Of a DNA stretch of 64,000 bases, positions 53,773 through 62,691 are shown piece by piece. Position 1 is the first letter of the stretch. Every line of letters starts with the position of its first letter. The DNA lies in assembly GCA_046348365.1 (NCBI GenBank), contig JAXMEL010000005.1, positions 124,001-188,000 on the forward strand. Direction: 5' to 3'. The translations under genes and the position numbers were made by a program. Below the pieces are notes generated by a model. That model was not told the DNA's origin, ran no database searches, and was given only the letters and a program-made list of their open reading frames with translations. Source of the DNA: JAEUPI01 sp046348365 (GTDB taxonomy: Bacteria > Pseudomonadota > Gammaproteobacteria > Burkholderiales > Burkholderiaceae_C).

Positions 53773-54669
53773 TCAGCGCGCGGCGGCGCTCGCCTCGAGT
53801 TCGAGCAGCGGTACGCCGTACTCGCGCAGGATGGCGTGGATCTCGCTCAGATGCTTGGCGATCAGCGCCTCGATCTGCTGCTTCCACTGCGGCTCGCCGT
53901 AGCGCACCCCCATCGCCATCGCGTAGTCGAACTTGACGCCTTGTTCCGACGCCATGTTGAACACGCGCAGCTGCGGGTCGCGCACGCGAGCGGCGAAGTA
54001 GCCCGCGATCGGGCCCCAGACGATCGCCACGTCGATCTTGCCCGCGGCGAGGTCGCGTTCGATGATCTCGCCCGGGTACTGCTCGGGGTCGGCGCTGAGC
54101 ATCGGATACGGAACGCCTTGCTCGACCAGGCTGTGCCGCGCCAGCCATTCGGACGCCGGCGAGCGGTCGAACACGCCGATGCGCAGACGCTCAAGCTGCT
54201 CGCGCGGCAACGTCAGCAGGTCGGTCGCCTTCGTCAGACCGTCGAGCTGCTTGCCCTGCGGCACCACCATCGCGTAGGTCGAGCGGTAGTACGGCCGTGT
54301 GACCGACACCTGGTCGAAGCCGGCGGGCACGCCCATCACGACGTCGCAGCGGTAGTCTTCGCCGGGCAGCTTGTAGCGCAGCGTATTGCGGATGAACGCC
54401 ATGCGCTGCGGGAACGAATAGTAGGCGACCGGCAGGCCGAGGTCGCGCGCGAACAGCTCGGCCAGCTTGTTCTCGATGCCCTGGCCGGCGAGGTTGGAGA
54501 ACGGCAGGTTGTTCGGGTCCTGGCAGACCCTGAACGCCGTGCGCGCCGGCGCATCGGACTGCGCGGCAGCGCCGGTGCAGCCGAGCACCGCGGCGAGCAC
54601 CAGCAGCGGCCACGCCCGCGACGGCGCCTGCCGCCGGCGGCTGCGGGCCCGGTGCGGGCGATCGGCCAT
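53773..54669 (-). CDS. xoxJ: XoxJ, quinoprotein-associated periplasmic binding protein
   Basis: A 298-residue exported protein (signal with RRR n-region, ending TGAAAQ) of the solute-binding fold. Family patterns are FRVCQDPNNLPFSNLAGQGIENKLAELFA, RYKLPGEDYRCDVVMGVPAGFD and AIVWGPIAGYFA. XoxJ and MxaJ are needed for production of active methanol dehydrogenase, probably by helping the apo-enzyme fold or bind cofactor. The ATG overlaps the xoxG stop (ATGA). Order xoxF-xoxG-xoxJ is the classical arrangement. Confidence 0.92.
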   Translation of the reverse strand: MADRPHRARSRRRQAPSRAWPLLVLAAVLGCTGAAAQSDAPARTAFRVCQDPNNLPFSNLAGQGIENKLAELFARDLGLPVAYYSFPQRMAFIRNTLRYKLPGEDYRCDVVMGVPAGFDQVSVTRPYYRSTYAMVVPQGKQLDGLTKATDLLTLPREQLERLRIGVFDRSPASEWLARHSLVEQGVPYPMLSADPEQYPGEIIERDLAAGKIDVAIVWGPIAGYFAARVRDPQLRVFNMASEQGVKFDYAMAMGVRYGEPQWKQQIEALIAKHLSEIHAILREYGVPLLELEASAAAR

Positions 54670-55070
54670 CAGGGCGCCAACTCCTCGACCTTGGCGCGGG
54701 TGATCGCGCCGTCCGATCGACCCTTGAGGTAGGCATAGAGATAGTCGATGTTGTTCATCACCTGCTCGCTGGTGCCGAAGCTCTGCATGCCCTTCTCGAG
54801 CCGGCCGTCGCGCACGGTCTTGACGAATTCCTCCTTGGTGAGCGTCTTCAGGCTGTTGACCAGAGACGGTCCGACCAGACCCTCCTGGTTGGCGCCGTGG
54901 CAGCGGTCGCACGCGGCCGCGCGCCAGGTGCGAAACCCCTTCATCGTGTCGGCGTCGACCTTGTAGCCGTCGACGACCTTGTACAGCGGCGACTCGGCCG
55001 CCAGCGACGCCGCCGTGGCCATGATCGCGGCCACGACGATCCAGCTCGATGCACTCGTCTTCATGCGCAT
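54669..55070 (-). CDS. xoxG: XoxG, cytochrome c electron acceptor of XoxF
   Basis: A 133-residue monohaem cytochrome c with a signal peptide (about residues 1-25) and CDRCH (Cys54, Cys57, His58). GMQSFGTS near residue 93 supplies the probable axial Met. XoxG takes electrons from XoxF in the periplasm. Start is at one of two adjacent ATGs (55070 or 55064); ribosome site is weak. It lies 83 bases after xoxF behind a hairpin, and overlaps xoxJ. Confidence 0.9.
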   Translation of the reverse strand: MRMKTSASSWIVVAAIMATAASLAAESPLYKVVDGYKVDADTMKGFRTWRAAACDRCHGANQEGLVGPSLVNSLKTLTKEEFVKTVRDGRLEKGMQSFGTSEQVMNNIDYLYAYLKGRSDGAITRAKVEELAP

Positions 55071-55101
55071 GTTGTCGGGAATGGATCCACCTGAACGCAG
55101 C

Positions 55102-55133
55102 AACGGCGCCCGCGTATGACGGCGGGCGCCGTT
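55102..55133 (-). terminator. Hairpin between xoxF and xoxG, possible attenuator
   Basis: A perfect 12-bp stem AACGGCGCCCGC with its complement and an eight-base loop, 20 bases after the xoxF stop. No T-run follows on the minus strand. It may reduce downstream expression relative to xoxF or protect the xoxF message end rather than terminate fully. Confidence 0.6.
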
Positions 55134-55152
55134 CGTTACAGCCTGAGCGCCG

Positions 55153-56979
55153 TCAGTTCGGCAGCGTGAACACGGTCAGCGAGCCGCCCAGTTCGGTGTA
55201 CTGGTTCAGCTCACGGTAGCCGCCCACGGCACCGAGGCCGTCGGTGTCCTTCTCCAGGCCAGCCGCCATGCCGATGCCGGCCCAGCCGCCGATGCCCGAG
55301 AACACCCCGACGTACTGCTTGCCCTTGTGTTCATAGGTGAAGACGTTGCCGATGATGCCCGAAGGCGTCTTGAACTTGAACAGCTCCTTGTTGATGTCCT
55401 TGGCGTCGACGCACTTCAGGTAGCCCTCGAGCGTGCCGTAGCAGCTGAGCCCGCCCGCGGTGTTGAGCGAACCGCTCCACACCGAGAACTTCTCGGAGTG
55501 CGACTGCACGATCTTGCCGTTGCCGGCGTCCCAGGTGATGAAGTTGCCCATGCCGCCGTGGCTGCCCGGCGCCGGGAACATCGACAACGTGGCGCCGACG
55601 TACGGCTGGCCGGCGACGTAGTCGACCTTGAACGGCTCGTAGTCCATGCAGACGTGGTTGGTCGGCACGTAGAACAGCTTGGTATTGGGGTCGAACGACG
55701 CCGGCTGCTGGTCCTTCGAGCCGAGCGCCGCCGGGCAGACGCCCTTGGTGTTCTTGTCGGGCCCGTTCTGCGCCGTCGAGTACTGCTTGACCACCTGCGG
55801 CCGGCCGGTCTTCATGTCGACGTGGGTGGCCCAGTTGACCTTCGGGTCGAACTTCTCGGCCACCAGCAACGCGCCGTTGGTGCGGTCGAGCGTGTAACCG
55901 AAGCCGTTGCGATCGAAGTGGACGAGTGCCTTGGTCGGCTTGCCCTTGACGTCGATGTCAGCCAGGATCATCTCGTTGATGCCGTCGAAGTCCCACTCGT
56001 CGAACGGCGTCATCTGGTAGACCCACTTGACCTTGCCGGTGTCGACGTCGCGCGCCCAGATGCTCATCGACCACTTGTTGTCGCCCGGGCGCTGCGACGG
56101 GTTCCACGTCGACGGATTGCCGGTACCGTAGTACATCAGGTTCAGCGCCTTGTCGTAGCTGTACCAGCCCCAGGTCGTGCCGCCGCCGATCTTCCACTGG
56201 TCGCCCTTCCAGGTCTTCAGCGACGAGTCGGCGCCGACGGGCTTGACCGCGCCGTCGGTCCAGGTCGTCGTCGTGTTCGGATCGATCAGCATCTCGGCGT
56301 CGGGGCCCGTGCTGTAGCCCTTCCAGGCCAGCTTGCCGTCGCTGATGTTGTAGGCGGCGATGAAGCCGCGCACGCCCCATTCACCGCCCGAGATACCGGT
56401 GATGACCTTGTCCTTGAACACGTGCGGCGCGTTGGTGTTCACCGCGCCGAGCTTGGGGTCGCCGTTCTTCACGTCCCAGACCTTCTTGCCGGTCTTGGCA
56501 TCGAGCGCGACGAGCATCGAGTCGGCCTGCTGCAGGAAGACCTTGCCCTCGGCGTAGGCCAGACCGCGGTTGACCGTGTCGCAGCACATCTGCGGGATCA
56601 CCGCCGGGTCCTGCTTCGGTTCGTACTTCCACAGGATCTTCTGCGAGTCGAGGTCGATCGCGAACACCTTGTTCGGGAACGGCGAGTGCAGGTACATCGT
56701 GCCGTCGATCACCAGCGGCGAGCCTTCGTGGCCGCGCAGCACGCCGGTGGAGAACGTCCACGCGACCTGCATCTTGCCGACGTTGCCGGTGTTGATCTGA
56801 TTGAGCTTGCTGTAGCGCTGGTTGTACATGTCGCCAGCCTGCATCGCCCAGTTCTTCGAGTTGGCGATGTTCTTCTCGACGTCCGCGTTGGCCACCGCCG
56901 CCGTCGGCGCGGCCGAGGCGACCAGCCACAACGCGAGCGCGCCGGCGGCGCGCCACGTCGATGCATATTCCGTCTTCAT
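55153..56979 (-). CDS. xoxF: XoxF, lanthanide-dependent methanol dehydrogenase
   Basis: A 608-residue periplasmic PQQ methanol dehydrogenase large subunit. Signal peptide ends VANA. The first blades read YNQRYSKLNQINTGNVGKMQVAWTF; the vicinal disulfide is PQMCCDTVNRG; metal ligands include Glu in SGGEWGVRGF and Asn in GTGNPSTWNPS. Catalytic Asp330 is in FDEWDFDGINE with the lanthanide-specific Asp332 two residues on, which MxaF lacks. It oxidises methanol to formaldehyde or formate, giving electrons to XoxG. The start has an AAGGAGA ribosome site. It lies 85 bases after fae, in one run with the H4MPT genes. Confidence 0.96.
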   Translation of the reverse strand: MKTEYASTWRAAGALALWLVASAAPTAAVANADVEKNIANSKNWAMQAGDMYNQRYSKLNQINTGNVGKMQVAWTFSTGVLRGHEGSPLVIDGTMYLHSPFPNKVFAIDLDSQKILWKYEPKQDPAVIPQMCCDTVNRGLAYAEGKVFLQQADSMLVALDAKTGKKVWDVKNGDPKLGAVNTNAPHVFKDKVITGISGGEWGVRGFIAAYNISDGKLAWKGYSTGPDAEMLIDPNTTTTWTDGAVKPVGADSSLKTWKGDQWKIGGGTTWGWYSYDKALNLMYYGTGNPSTWNPSQRPGDNKWSMSIWARDVDTGKVKWVYQMTPFDEWDFDGINEMILADIDVKGKPTKALVHFDRNGFGYTLDRTNGALLVAEKFDPKVNWATHVDMKTGRPQVVKQYSTAQNGPDKNTKGVCPAALGSKDQQPASFDPNTKLFYVPTNHVCMDYEPFKVDYVAGQPYVGATLSMFPAPGSHGGMGNFITWDAGNGKIVQSHSEKFSVWSGSLNTAGGLSCYGTLEGYLKCVDAKDINKELFKFKTPSGIIGNVFTYEHKGKQYVGVFSGIGGWAGIGMAAGLEKDTDGLGAVGGYRELNQYTELGGSLTVFTLPN

Positions 56980-57064
56980 TGCGTCTCCTTCATCGGTTGT
57001 CGGCGGCAGCCCGCCCGGGCGGCGGGCCGCGCCTTGATCTTCAGCGCTGCTTCTCCCCGTGCCC

Positions 57065-57574
57065 TCACTTGGCCTGGAACGGATGGGTCGCCGATCCCTT
57101 CCTCGCGACCACCTGCGACGCCGTCGGCTCGCGGCTGACCGCGCGCTTGATCGACTCCTTGACGGCGGCGTAGTTGTACTGCTGGATCTTCTTGTCGTCC
57201 TCGGCGAGCCAGTGGATGAACACGCCGCAGCAGATGAACAGGTTGTCGGCCTCGTCGGCGGGAATCGTGCCGTCCTCGACGCAGTCGGCCACCGCCATCG
57301 CCACCGCGCGCTGCGCCGGACCGAACATCTGCACCGCCTGCTTGGCGCCCTTGATCGTGACCTTGTTGAACATCACGGTGGCGGGCTTGGTCAGCAGGTT
57401 CGGCGCCACCACCGCGAGCAGCGAGGTGAAGCCGTCCTTGTTGTTCGTCAGCGCGTTGGCGAATGCCGCTTCGGCGGGTGATCCGCGGGGGCCGATGATC
57501 AGGTCGATGTGAGCAACTTCGTTGCCCTCGCCGACCAGCGATTCGCCAACCAGCATGCGGTCGATCTTGGCCAT
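57065..57574 (-). CDS. fae: Formaldehyde-activating enzyme
   Basis: A 169-residue protein catalysing condensation of formaldehyde with tetrahydromethanopterin to methylene-H4MPT in the cytoplasm. The catalytic His22 is in VAHIDLIIGPRGSPAE. Other Fae signatures are LLAVVAPNLLTKPATVMFNKV and AVADCVEDG. Length matches Fae. It sits between the H4MPT biosynthesis/oxidation genes and xoxF, exactly where methanol-derived formaldehyde would be taken over. The ATG at 57572-57574 is the family start; the longer frame to 57652 is not conserved. Confidence 0.96.
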   Translation of the reverse strand: MAKIDRMLVGESLVGEGNEVAHIDLIIGPRGSPAEAAFANALTNNKDGFTSLLAVVAPNLLTKPATVMFNKVTIKGAKQAVQMFGPAQRAVAMAVADCVEDGTIPADEADNLFICCGVFIHWLAEDDKKIQQYNYAAVKESIKRAVSREPTASQVVARKGSATHPFQAK

Positions 57575-57712
57575 GTGTTGCGTCTCCAGTTCGTGGTTGA
57601 GGATGCATCGCCGCGTGGGCCCTCCCCGCGGTTCGGAAGATTGCAAGATCACGATTCATGCCAGCTCCGGCCTCATCAGTGGAAACACCGACGGCGCGCT
57701 GTCGCGGCAACT

Positions 57713-58549
57713 TCAGGACGACAGCAGCAGGTCGGCCAGCGCGGCGGTGACGACCAGATCGGCGGTCGTTCCCGGGTTGATGCCTCGCGACTTCAACGAC
57801 GAGTCCCAGGCCACGAACGCCGGTTCGGCGTCGAGCACCGTGCCGGCGTGCGCGCGCGAGCGCCATGGCGCGGCTTCGGCCATGACACTGTGCGCCATCG
57901 CCGCGCCGTGCTTTCGCACAATGTGTGAATCGGGCCAGCGGCTCAGCAGTTCCAGGTACGCGCGCTGGACGCCGCGGGCCCGATCGGGGCGGCAGGCCTG
58001 CAGCGCCGGCAGCGCGATGTCGAACACGTCGGCGTAGCCGCTCGCGTACTGCCGCGCGATGCGATCACGATCGGCAGCCAGCGCCATCGCCTCGCGCAGC
58101 CCGACCGTCGGCGTTGCTGCAACATCCTGTTGCGAAACGCGCCCGAGCCCCGCCGGACGCGCCAGCGCGATCGCGCGATACGCCGCCGCGGCGTCGTCGC
58201 GGTCGAGCGCGGCGAGCGTGCGCCCGACCGCTACGCGCAGCGCAGCGCTGCCGTCGCTCGGGTGCCAGCCCTCGGCCGCGTGCAGCAGCGGCGCGGCGAG
58301 CAGCACGATGCCGAGGTTGGTGTTGCAGCCGGCGACCGCCAGCGTGGCGCGCATCGCCGCCTCGATGCGCTCGCCGACACCCGCACCGCGCGCGCACAGC
58401 GGCGCCGCGGCGGCGCGCGCGCTGGCAACGAACAGCGCCGCGTCCATGCCGTGCCCGGGCGACGCGACGCTGACGTTGCCGGGCTTGCGCACCTCGACGT
58501 CGAGCCGGCAGGCGACGATGAACGCCTGCTGCAGCGAGCCTTCGGTCAC
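57713..58549 (-). CDS. CitG-like (triphosphoribosyl-dephospho-CoA synthase family) protein of the H4MPT cluster
   Basis: A 278-residue all-helical protein of the CitG/MdcB family. Family patterns are EVRKPGNVSVASPGHGMDAALFVASA, NTNLGIVLLAAPLL and the C-terminal SLKSRGINPGTTADLVVTAAL. CitG transfers ATP-derived ribose phosphate to dephospho-CoA. A CitG-like gene is known in bacterial H4MPT/methylofuran clusters, where it probably performs a ribosyl or nucleotidyl transfer in cofactor synthesis; the exact step is unassigned to my knowledge. The GTG at 58547-58549 lies 17 bases after the ATP-grasp stop. No citrate lyase genes are near. Confidence 0.82.
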   Translation of the reverse strand: MTEGSLQQAFIVACRLDVEVRKPGNVSVASPGHGMDAALFVASARAAAAPLCARGAGVGERIEAAMRATLAVAGCNTNLGIVLLAAPLLHAAEGWHPSDGSAALRVAVGRTLAALDRDDAAAAYRAIALARPAGLGRVSQQDVAATPTVGLREAMALAADRDRIARQYASGYADVFDIALPALQACRPDRARGVQRAYLELLSRWPDSHIVRKHGAAMAHSVMAEAAPWRSRAHAGTVLDAEPAFVAWDSSLKSRGINPGTTADLVVTAALADLLLSS

Positions 58550-58566
58550 CGGCGCCGCCGCTCGGG

Positions 58567-59523
58567 TCAGGCGCGCCGCGCCGCGGCCGCGGCAGCGCCG
58601 ATCTTGCGGTCGACCAGGTCGTCGACCAGCGCGCGCGCGATGTCGAGCCGGTTCACCCGCTGCAGGCCCTGCCAGGCAGCTATACCGTTGACTTCGAGCA
58701 CTGCCAACGCGTCGCCGCAGGGGATCAGGTCGACGCCGGCGTAGTCCATCGCCAGCGCGCCGGCCGCCGCTTCGGCGCAGCGTGCGAGCGCGCGGCCGCT
58801 CGTGCCGTCGAGCGGCTGCGGCTCGCAGCGCGCACCGCGGGCGACGTTGTGCACCCAATGGCGGCTGACGCGCCGCATCGCCGCGACGGCGCGGCCGCCG
58901 ACCACCAGCACCCGCCAGTCGAAGCCGGGGTCGGACTGCGGCGGCACGAAGCGCTGCAGATACGCCAGCGAACCGTAGCGGCGGCCGAGCGCGGGCAGCG
59001 GCAGGTGTCGCCCGTCGACGCGGCCGACGCGCCGGACGTCCTTGCCCTGCGAGCCGAACAGCGGCTTGAGCACCAGCGCGTGCCCGGCCGCGCTCTCGCG
59101 CATCACCAGGCGCCGCGCCAGCTCGGGCGACTCGAGCGCCCACGTCGGCGGCGTCGGCACGCCGGCCGCGTGCAGCAGCAGCGTCGTCATCGACTTGTCG
59201 ACGCTGCGCTCGATCGCCCGCGCGTCGTTGTAGACCGGCACGCCGAACTCGCGCAGCGCGTGCAGCACGCCGAGCCGCTTGGTCACCTGCTCGAAGGTGC
59301 CGGCGGCGATGCCGCGCACGATGACCGCGTCGGGCAGCTCGCGGCCGAAGCCCGGCAGCACCAGGCCGTGCCAGGCATGCTGGGTGTCGACGCGGCAGTC
59401 GGCCAGGTCGACGCAGCGGCCTTCGCTGCCGCGCTCGCGCAGCGCGCGCTGCAGCGCGCGCGTGTGCCAGCCGACCTGGTCGGTCATGATCGCCACCCGC
59501 AGTCGCAGCGGCTGATTCTTCAT
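58567..59523 (-). CDS. RimK-like ATP-grasp ligase of the H4MPT cluster
   Basis: A 318-residue ATP-grasp ligase of the RimK/MptN type. ATP-site features are VLKPLFGSQGKDVRRV, and the metal-binding VLEVNGIAAWQGLQ near the end; DWRVLVVGGRAVAAMRR precedes. Such enzymes join an amino acid (often glutamate) to a carboxylate. In bacterial H4MPT clusters a RimK-like ligase is standard and may build the glutamyl chain of methylofuran or modify the pterin. Its ATG overlaps the mch stop as ATGA. Confidence 0.85.
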   Translation of the reverse strand: MKNQPLRLRVAIMTDQVGWHTRALQRALRERGSEGRCVDLADCRVDTQHAWHGLVLPGFGRELPDAVIVRGIAAGTFEQVTKRLGVLHALREFGVPVYNDARAIERSVDKSMTTLLLHAAGVPTPPTWALESPELARRLVMRESAAGHALVLKPLFGSQGKDVRRVGRVDGRHLPLPALGRRYGSLAYLQRFVPPQSDPGFDWRVLVVGGRAVAAMRRVSRHWVHNVARGARCEPQPLDGTSGRALARCAEAAAGALAMDYAGVDLIPCGDALAVLEVNGIAAWQGLQRVNRLDIARALVDDLVDRKIGAAAAAARRA

Positions 59524-60509
59524 GTGCCGAGCCACTGGCGCGCCAGCAGCGAAAGCTCCGATCGCCCGGCGTGCCAGGTCTGACCCGACGCCAGATGGCT
59601 CACCCACACCTCGGCCGGCGCGAACAGCGCGCCGTCGAGCTGGTAGAAATCGAAGTTGGCCGCCTTGAACAGCTCGGCGAACGGCCGGCCGTGGTCGCGC
59701 GAGTTGATCGACGGCAGTCGCTGCGCGAGTTCGCGCGCCGCGTCGGCCGGTCCTTGCACGGCGAGGTGCACCTGACCGCCGTACAGGATCGCGTCGTTGG
59801 TGCGGCCCATCGCCTCTACCGTGTCGGCATGCGGCGGCGGCAGCGGCGCGCAGGCGCTGCCTTCGACGATGTCGTGCAGCGGGTACTTCAGCTCGTGCGC
59901 GCGGTGCAGCGCGACCTCGAGCACGCGCGCGACCACCTGCGTCGTGCCGGCCAGGCTGCTCGTCGGCGTGACCACCACCGTGAGGCCAGGCGGCGCGAGC
60001 GCGCAGTCGCGCAGCACCTTGTCGAGCACCACCGGCGGCGGCATGCGGTCGACCTCGAGCACCAGCACGCCGGTGTCGCTCGAGTCGCGATACCTCAGTT
60101 CGGCGAACAGCTCCTCCTTGCATGCCAGCGCGCGCGCGGGCCCCGAGCCGAGCGCGAAGAACTTCTTGCCGCCGGTCTCTTCCTTGCTCGCGGCGAGGCT
60201 CCAGCCCGCGTACTGGCTCGCCATGCACGCCAGCACCGGTTGTCCGCTGCGCACCTGCAGCCAGCTCGGCCAGCCGTCGCGCGCGCCGGCCGACAACCGC
60301 ACCTCGCCGAGCCCGCCCATGCAGACCTCGGCGACGATCTGGCCGGCTTCGATGCTGCCCGCCACGTCGATGCCGGCATCGACCAGCGTGACGCCGCGCG
60401 GGTCGCGCGCGACCGCCAGACGCAAACGCTGCGCATCGGTGGTCAGCCGCGCCAGCGGCGCCGCGGCGAGCCGGTTCACGCTTAAGTGATGGGTCGTCGT
60501 GTCGTTCAT
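59520..60509 (-). CDS. mch: Methenyl-tetrahydromethanopterin cyclohydrolase
   Basis: A 329-residue enzyme that opens methenyl-H4MPT to N5-formyl-H4MPT, the third step of H4MPT-linked formaldehyde oxidation. Mch signatures are AGQIVAEVCMGGLGEVRL, SSDTGVLVLEVDRMPPP, TRTNDAILYGG-like (here GRTNDAILYGGQVHL) and the C-terminal FKAANFDFYQLDGALFAPAEV. Length is typical. It overlaps the preceding ATP-grasp gene (ATGA) and the following one, so it is translationally coupled on both sides. Confidence 0.95.
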   Translation of the reverse strand: MNDTTTHHLSVNRLAAAPLARLTTDAQRLRLAVARDPRGVTLVDAGIDVAGSIEAGQIVAEVCMGGLGEVRLSAGARDGWPSWLQVRSGQPVLACMASQYAGWSLAASKEETGGKKFFALGSGPARALACKEELFAELRYRDSSDTGVLVLEVDRMPPPVVLDKVLRDCALAPPGLTVVVTPTSSLAGTTQVVARVLEVALHRAHELKYPLHDIVEGSACAPLPPPHADTVEAMGRTNDAILYGGQVHLAVQGPADAARELAQRLPSINSRDHGRPFAELFKAANFDFYQLDGALFAPAEVWVSHLASGQTWHAGRSELSLLARQWLGT

Positions 60510-61690
60510 GTCGTGCTGGCCAACGCGATCATTCTCGACTCGATCGCCGCGCGGCGTTCGGCGAGCAGTTGCTCGACCGCTGCCGGCCCATCGGCCACGG
60601 CGCTGACGGTGCAGATCGGCGCGCCGCGGCCGAAGCGGCTGTCGGCTGCCGGCAGATCGTGGCAGTCCGGCGAGCGGCCGAGCGCAGCGGCGAGCGCCGC
60701 GTCGATGCGACAGGTGCGTGCGGCGAACACGATCTCGCTGCCGCGCGTGCCGCTCGCGTGGCGCGGCGGCTCGTGCGGCAGCTCGCCTGCGATGGCCCGC
60801 ACGTGTGCGCGCAGCAGCCCGCCGGGCCAGACCCGCGCATGCAGCGCCATGCTGGCCGACGGGCGCGGGTTGACTTCCAGCAGAACCGGCGTGTCGCCGT
60901 CGGCGATGAAGTCGAGGCTCGCCAGTCCGCGCAGGCCGAACGCCGGCACCAGCGCCTGCAGCGCGTGGACCACGCGCTCGCGCAGCGCTGGCCGCTCGAT
61001 CGGTCCGATCGCGCCGCGGTACGCGTAGCGGCAGCCCGGCGCGCCGACGAGCAGGCGGTTCAGCGCGATCAGCACGCAGCGCCGGCCGTCGGCGACGAAC
61101 AGCGCCGACATCGGCACGCCCGGCTGCACGCGCTGGAAATAGACGTCTGGCGCAGCGCCGCCGGCGGCAAGGGTTGCATCGCGAATGTGCCAGCCGCCGG
61201 TGCCGCCGGCGCGTTTGGCGAGCCAGCCCGCAGGCGACGCCGGCGGCGCGGCGAGCGTTGCCGGGTGCGGCAGGCCGAGCCGGGCCAGCGTCGCGAAGAA
61301 CAGCGCCGGCGTTCGCACAGGCGCGACCTCGGCGCCGTCCATGCCGAGCAGCGGCAGGCTGCCGTGAGCGGTCAACAGATCGAGCCGCGCCTCGAGGCCG
61401 CTGCCGGCGATCCAGCCCTCCGCGCCGTCGGCACGCGCGGCGAGCAGCTCGTTGCGCAGGCGCTCGGCGGCTATCGACAGCGTGCCGGCGTCGCCGATCG
61501 CCGCCCAGCGCCGCGCCACGCGCCGCGTATCGGCGTCGCCGAACAGATCCAGCGCGATGACGTCCCAGCCGCCTTGCGCGGCCGACTCGGCGAGGTAGCG
61601 CGCCGACTGCGCGGCAACGACCAGCACGGCGGCCGCGCGGGAACCCGTCACCGCCAACGCGCCGGTGCGCAGGGCCGCCGAACCGGACAC
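60506..61690 (-). CDS. ATP-grasp protein of the H4MPT/methylofuran cluster
   Basis: A 394-residue protein with an N-terminal pre-ATP-grasp domain (AVLVVAAQSARYLAESAAQGGWDVIALDLFGD). The ATP-grasp domain has FRRV-type LAKRAGGTGGWHIRD, YFQRVQPGVPMSALFVADG and the metal site VLLEVNPRPSASM. A second ATP-grasp enzyme is usual in bacterial H4MPT clusters and is distantly like archaeal MfnD (tyramine-glutamate ligase), so a role in methylofuran synthesis is plausible. The GTG at 61688-61690 is the best start I see; a dispersed repeat abuts it. Coupled to mch by ATGA. Confidence 0.8.
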   Translation of the reverse strand: MSGSAALRTGALAVTGSRAAAVLVVAAQSARYLAESAAQGGWDVIALDLFGDADTRRVARRWAAIGDAGTLSIAAERLRNELLAARADGAEGWIAGSGLEARLDLLTAHGSLPLLGMDGAEVAPVRTPALFFATLARLGLPHPATLAAPPASPAGWLAKRAGGTGGWHIRDATLAAGGAAPDVYFQRVQPGVPMSALFVADGRRCVLIALNRLLVGAPGCRYAYRGAIGPIERPALRERVVHALQALVPAFGLRGLASLDFIADGDTPVLLEVNPRPSASMALHARVWPGGLLRAHVRAIAGELPHEPPRHASGTRGSEIVFAARTCRIDAALAAALGRSPDCHDLPAADSRFGRGAPICTVSAVADGPAAVEQLLAERRAAIESRMIALASTT

Positions 61691-61740
61691 CGTCTTTCTC
61701 TGCGCACCTCCGCGTCCTCTGCGGCTCTGCGGTGAATGAA
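61688..61740. repeat. CTCTGCG-type tandem dispersed repeat before the ATP-grasp gene
   Basis: Four near-copies of a CCTCTGCG-like unit (TCTCTGCG, CACCTCCGCG, TCCTCTGCG, GCTCTGCGG) in the gap between mtdB and the ATP-grasp gene. This pattern recurs in many betaproteobacterial intergenic regions (recalled, not searched). It borders the start codon of the downstream gene. Confidence 0.55.
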
Positions 61741-61752
61741 GTTGCTCTGCAA

Positions 61753-62655
61753 CTATGCCTTCTCCGCCAGCACCTCGCGCGCCACCGCCAGCGCGTCGGC
61801 GAAGCTGTAGGCCACCGGCTTGTCGGCGCCGCGCATGCGCACGAGCAGCCGGTGCTGCACCTGGTACTTGACGTTGCCGATCGTCAGCGCGCCGATGCCC
61901 AGCGCGCGGCCCGATCCCAGCGGCTTGCGGTCGTCCATCACGCCGACGCCGGCGAGGCCCGCCGGCGGCACCGCGTTGATGTCGGCCGCCACCAGCAGCC
62001 GGCTCGCGCGCTCGCGCTGGCGCTCGTCCATCACCTGCGCGCCCGCGGCGGCGACGCCCAGCACCACCTCGGCCCGCTCGAACTCGGCGTCGGCCTGCGC
62101 GCCTTGCACGCTCGCCGCAGCTAGCGTGACACCGAAGCGGCGCCCGGTGGCGTCGGCGGCTTCCTGGGCGGCGGCGCGGTCGCGCCGGCTCGCCAGCACC
62201 GCCGTCGCGCCGAGCTGGGCGCACAGCACCGCGGCGATGCGTCCGACCGGCCCGGTGCCGCCGAGCAGCAGCACGCGGCGCCCCGCGAGCGCGCCGGCGT
62301 GGTCGCGCTGCAGCGCGGCCTCGGTGCAGGCGACGAGCGCGGCCGCTGTCGTGTAGGCGCCGCTCGGATCGGCGAGCAGCGACACCACGAACGGCGGCAC
62401 CATCGCCTGGCGCGCGCGCTCGAGCATGTCGGCGGCGAGCAGCACGTCGCGGCCGCCGATGAAGATGCCGGTGCGCGCCGCGCCCTTCGGGCCGCGCGAG
62501 AAGATCGCGTCCTGCGTCAGGCCGGCGACCGCGTCGAGCGTGACCCCGCAGTACGGCGTGATGACGTCGTAGCCGGCGTCGGCGGCCATGTTGACGTCGA
62601 ACGGGCTCGCCTGCGCGCCCGGCGTCAGCAGATGCAGGATGTATCGGCGTTCCAT
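61753..62655 (-). CDS. mtdB: NAD(P)-dependent methylene-tetrahydromethanopterin dehydrogenase
   Basis: A 300-residue enzyme oxidising methylene-H4MPT to methenyl-H4MPT. The N-terminus MERRYILHLLTPGAQASPFDVNMAADAGYD is characteristic of MtdB. The Rossmann nucleotide site is VLLLGGTGPVGRIAAVLCAQLGA, and TIGNVKYQVQHRLL lies near the C-terminus. With Fae and Mch it gives three consecutive steps of formaldehyde oxidation. Next to mptG (36 bases). Confidence 0.95.
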   Translation of the reverse strand: MERRYILHLLTPGAQASPFDVNMAADAGYDVITPYCGVTLDAVAGLTQDAIFSRGPKGAARTGIFIGGRDVLLAADMLERARQAMVPPFVVSLLADPSGAYTTAAALVACTEAALQRDHAGALAGRRVLLLGGTGPVGRIAAVLCAQLGATAVLASRRDRAAAQEAADATGRRFGVTLAAASVQGAQADAEFERAEVVLGVAAAGAQVMDERQRERASRLLVAADINAVPPAGLAGVGVMDDRKPLGSGRALGIGALTIGNVKYQVQHRLLVRMRGADKPVAYSFADALAVAREVLAEKA

Positions 62656-62691
62656 GGTGTTGTGATGCGGACGAAGCGAGATTTCGGTCGC

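Noticed and set aside
55153..56979. Annotation of the methanol dehydrogenase as MxaF.
   Set aside because: It has Asp two residues after the catalytic Asp, and no mxaI, mxaG or mxa accessory genes accompany it; xoxG and xoxJ do.
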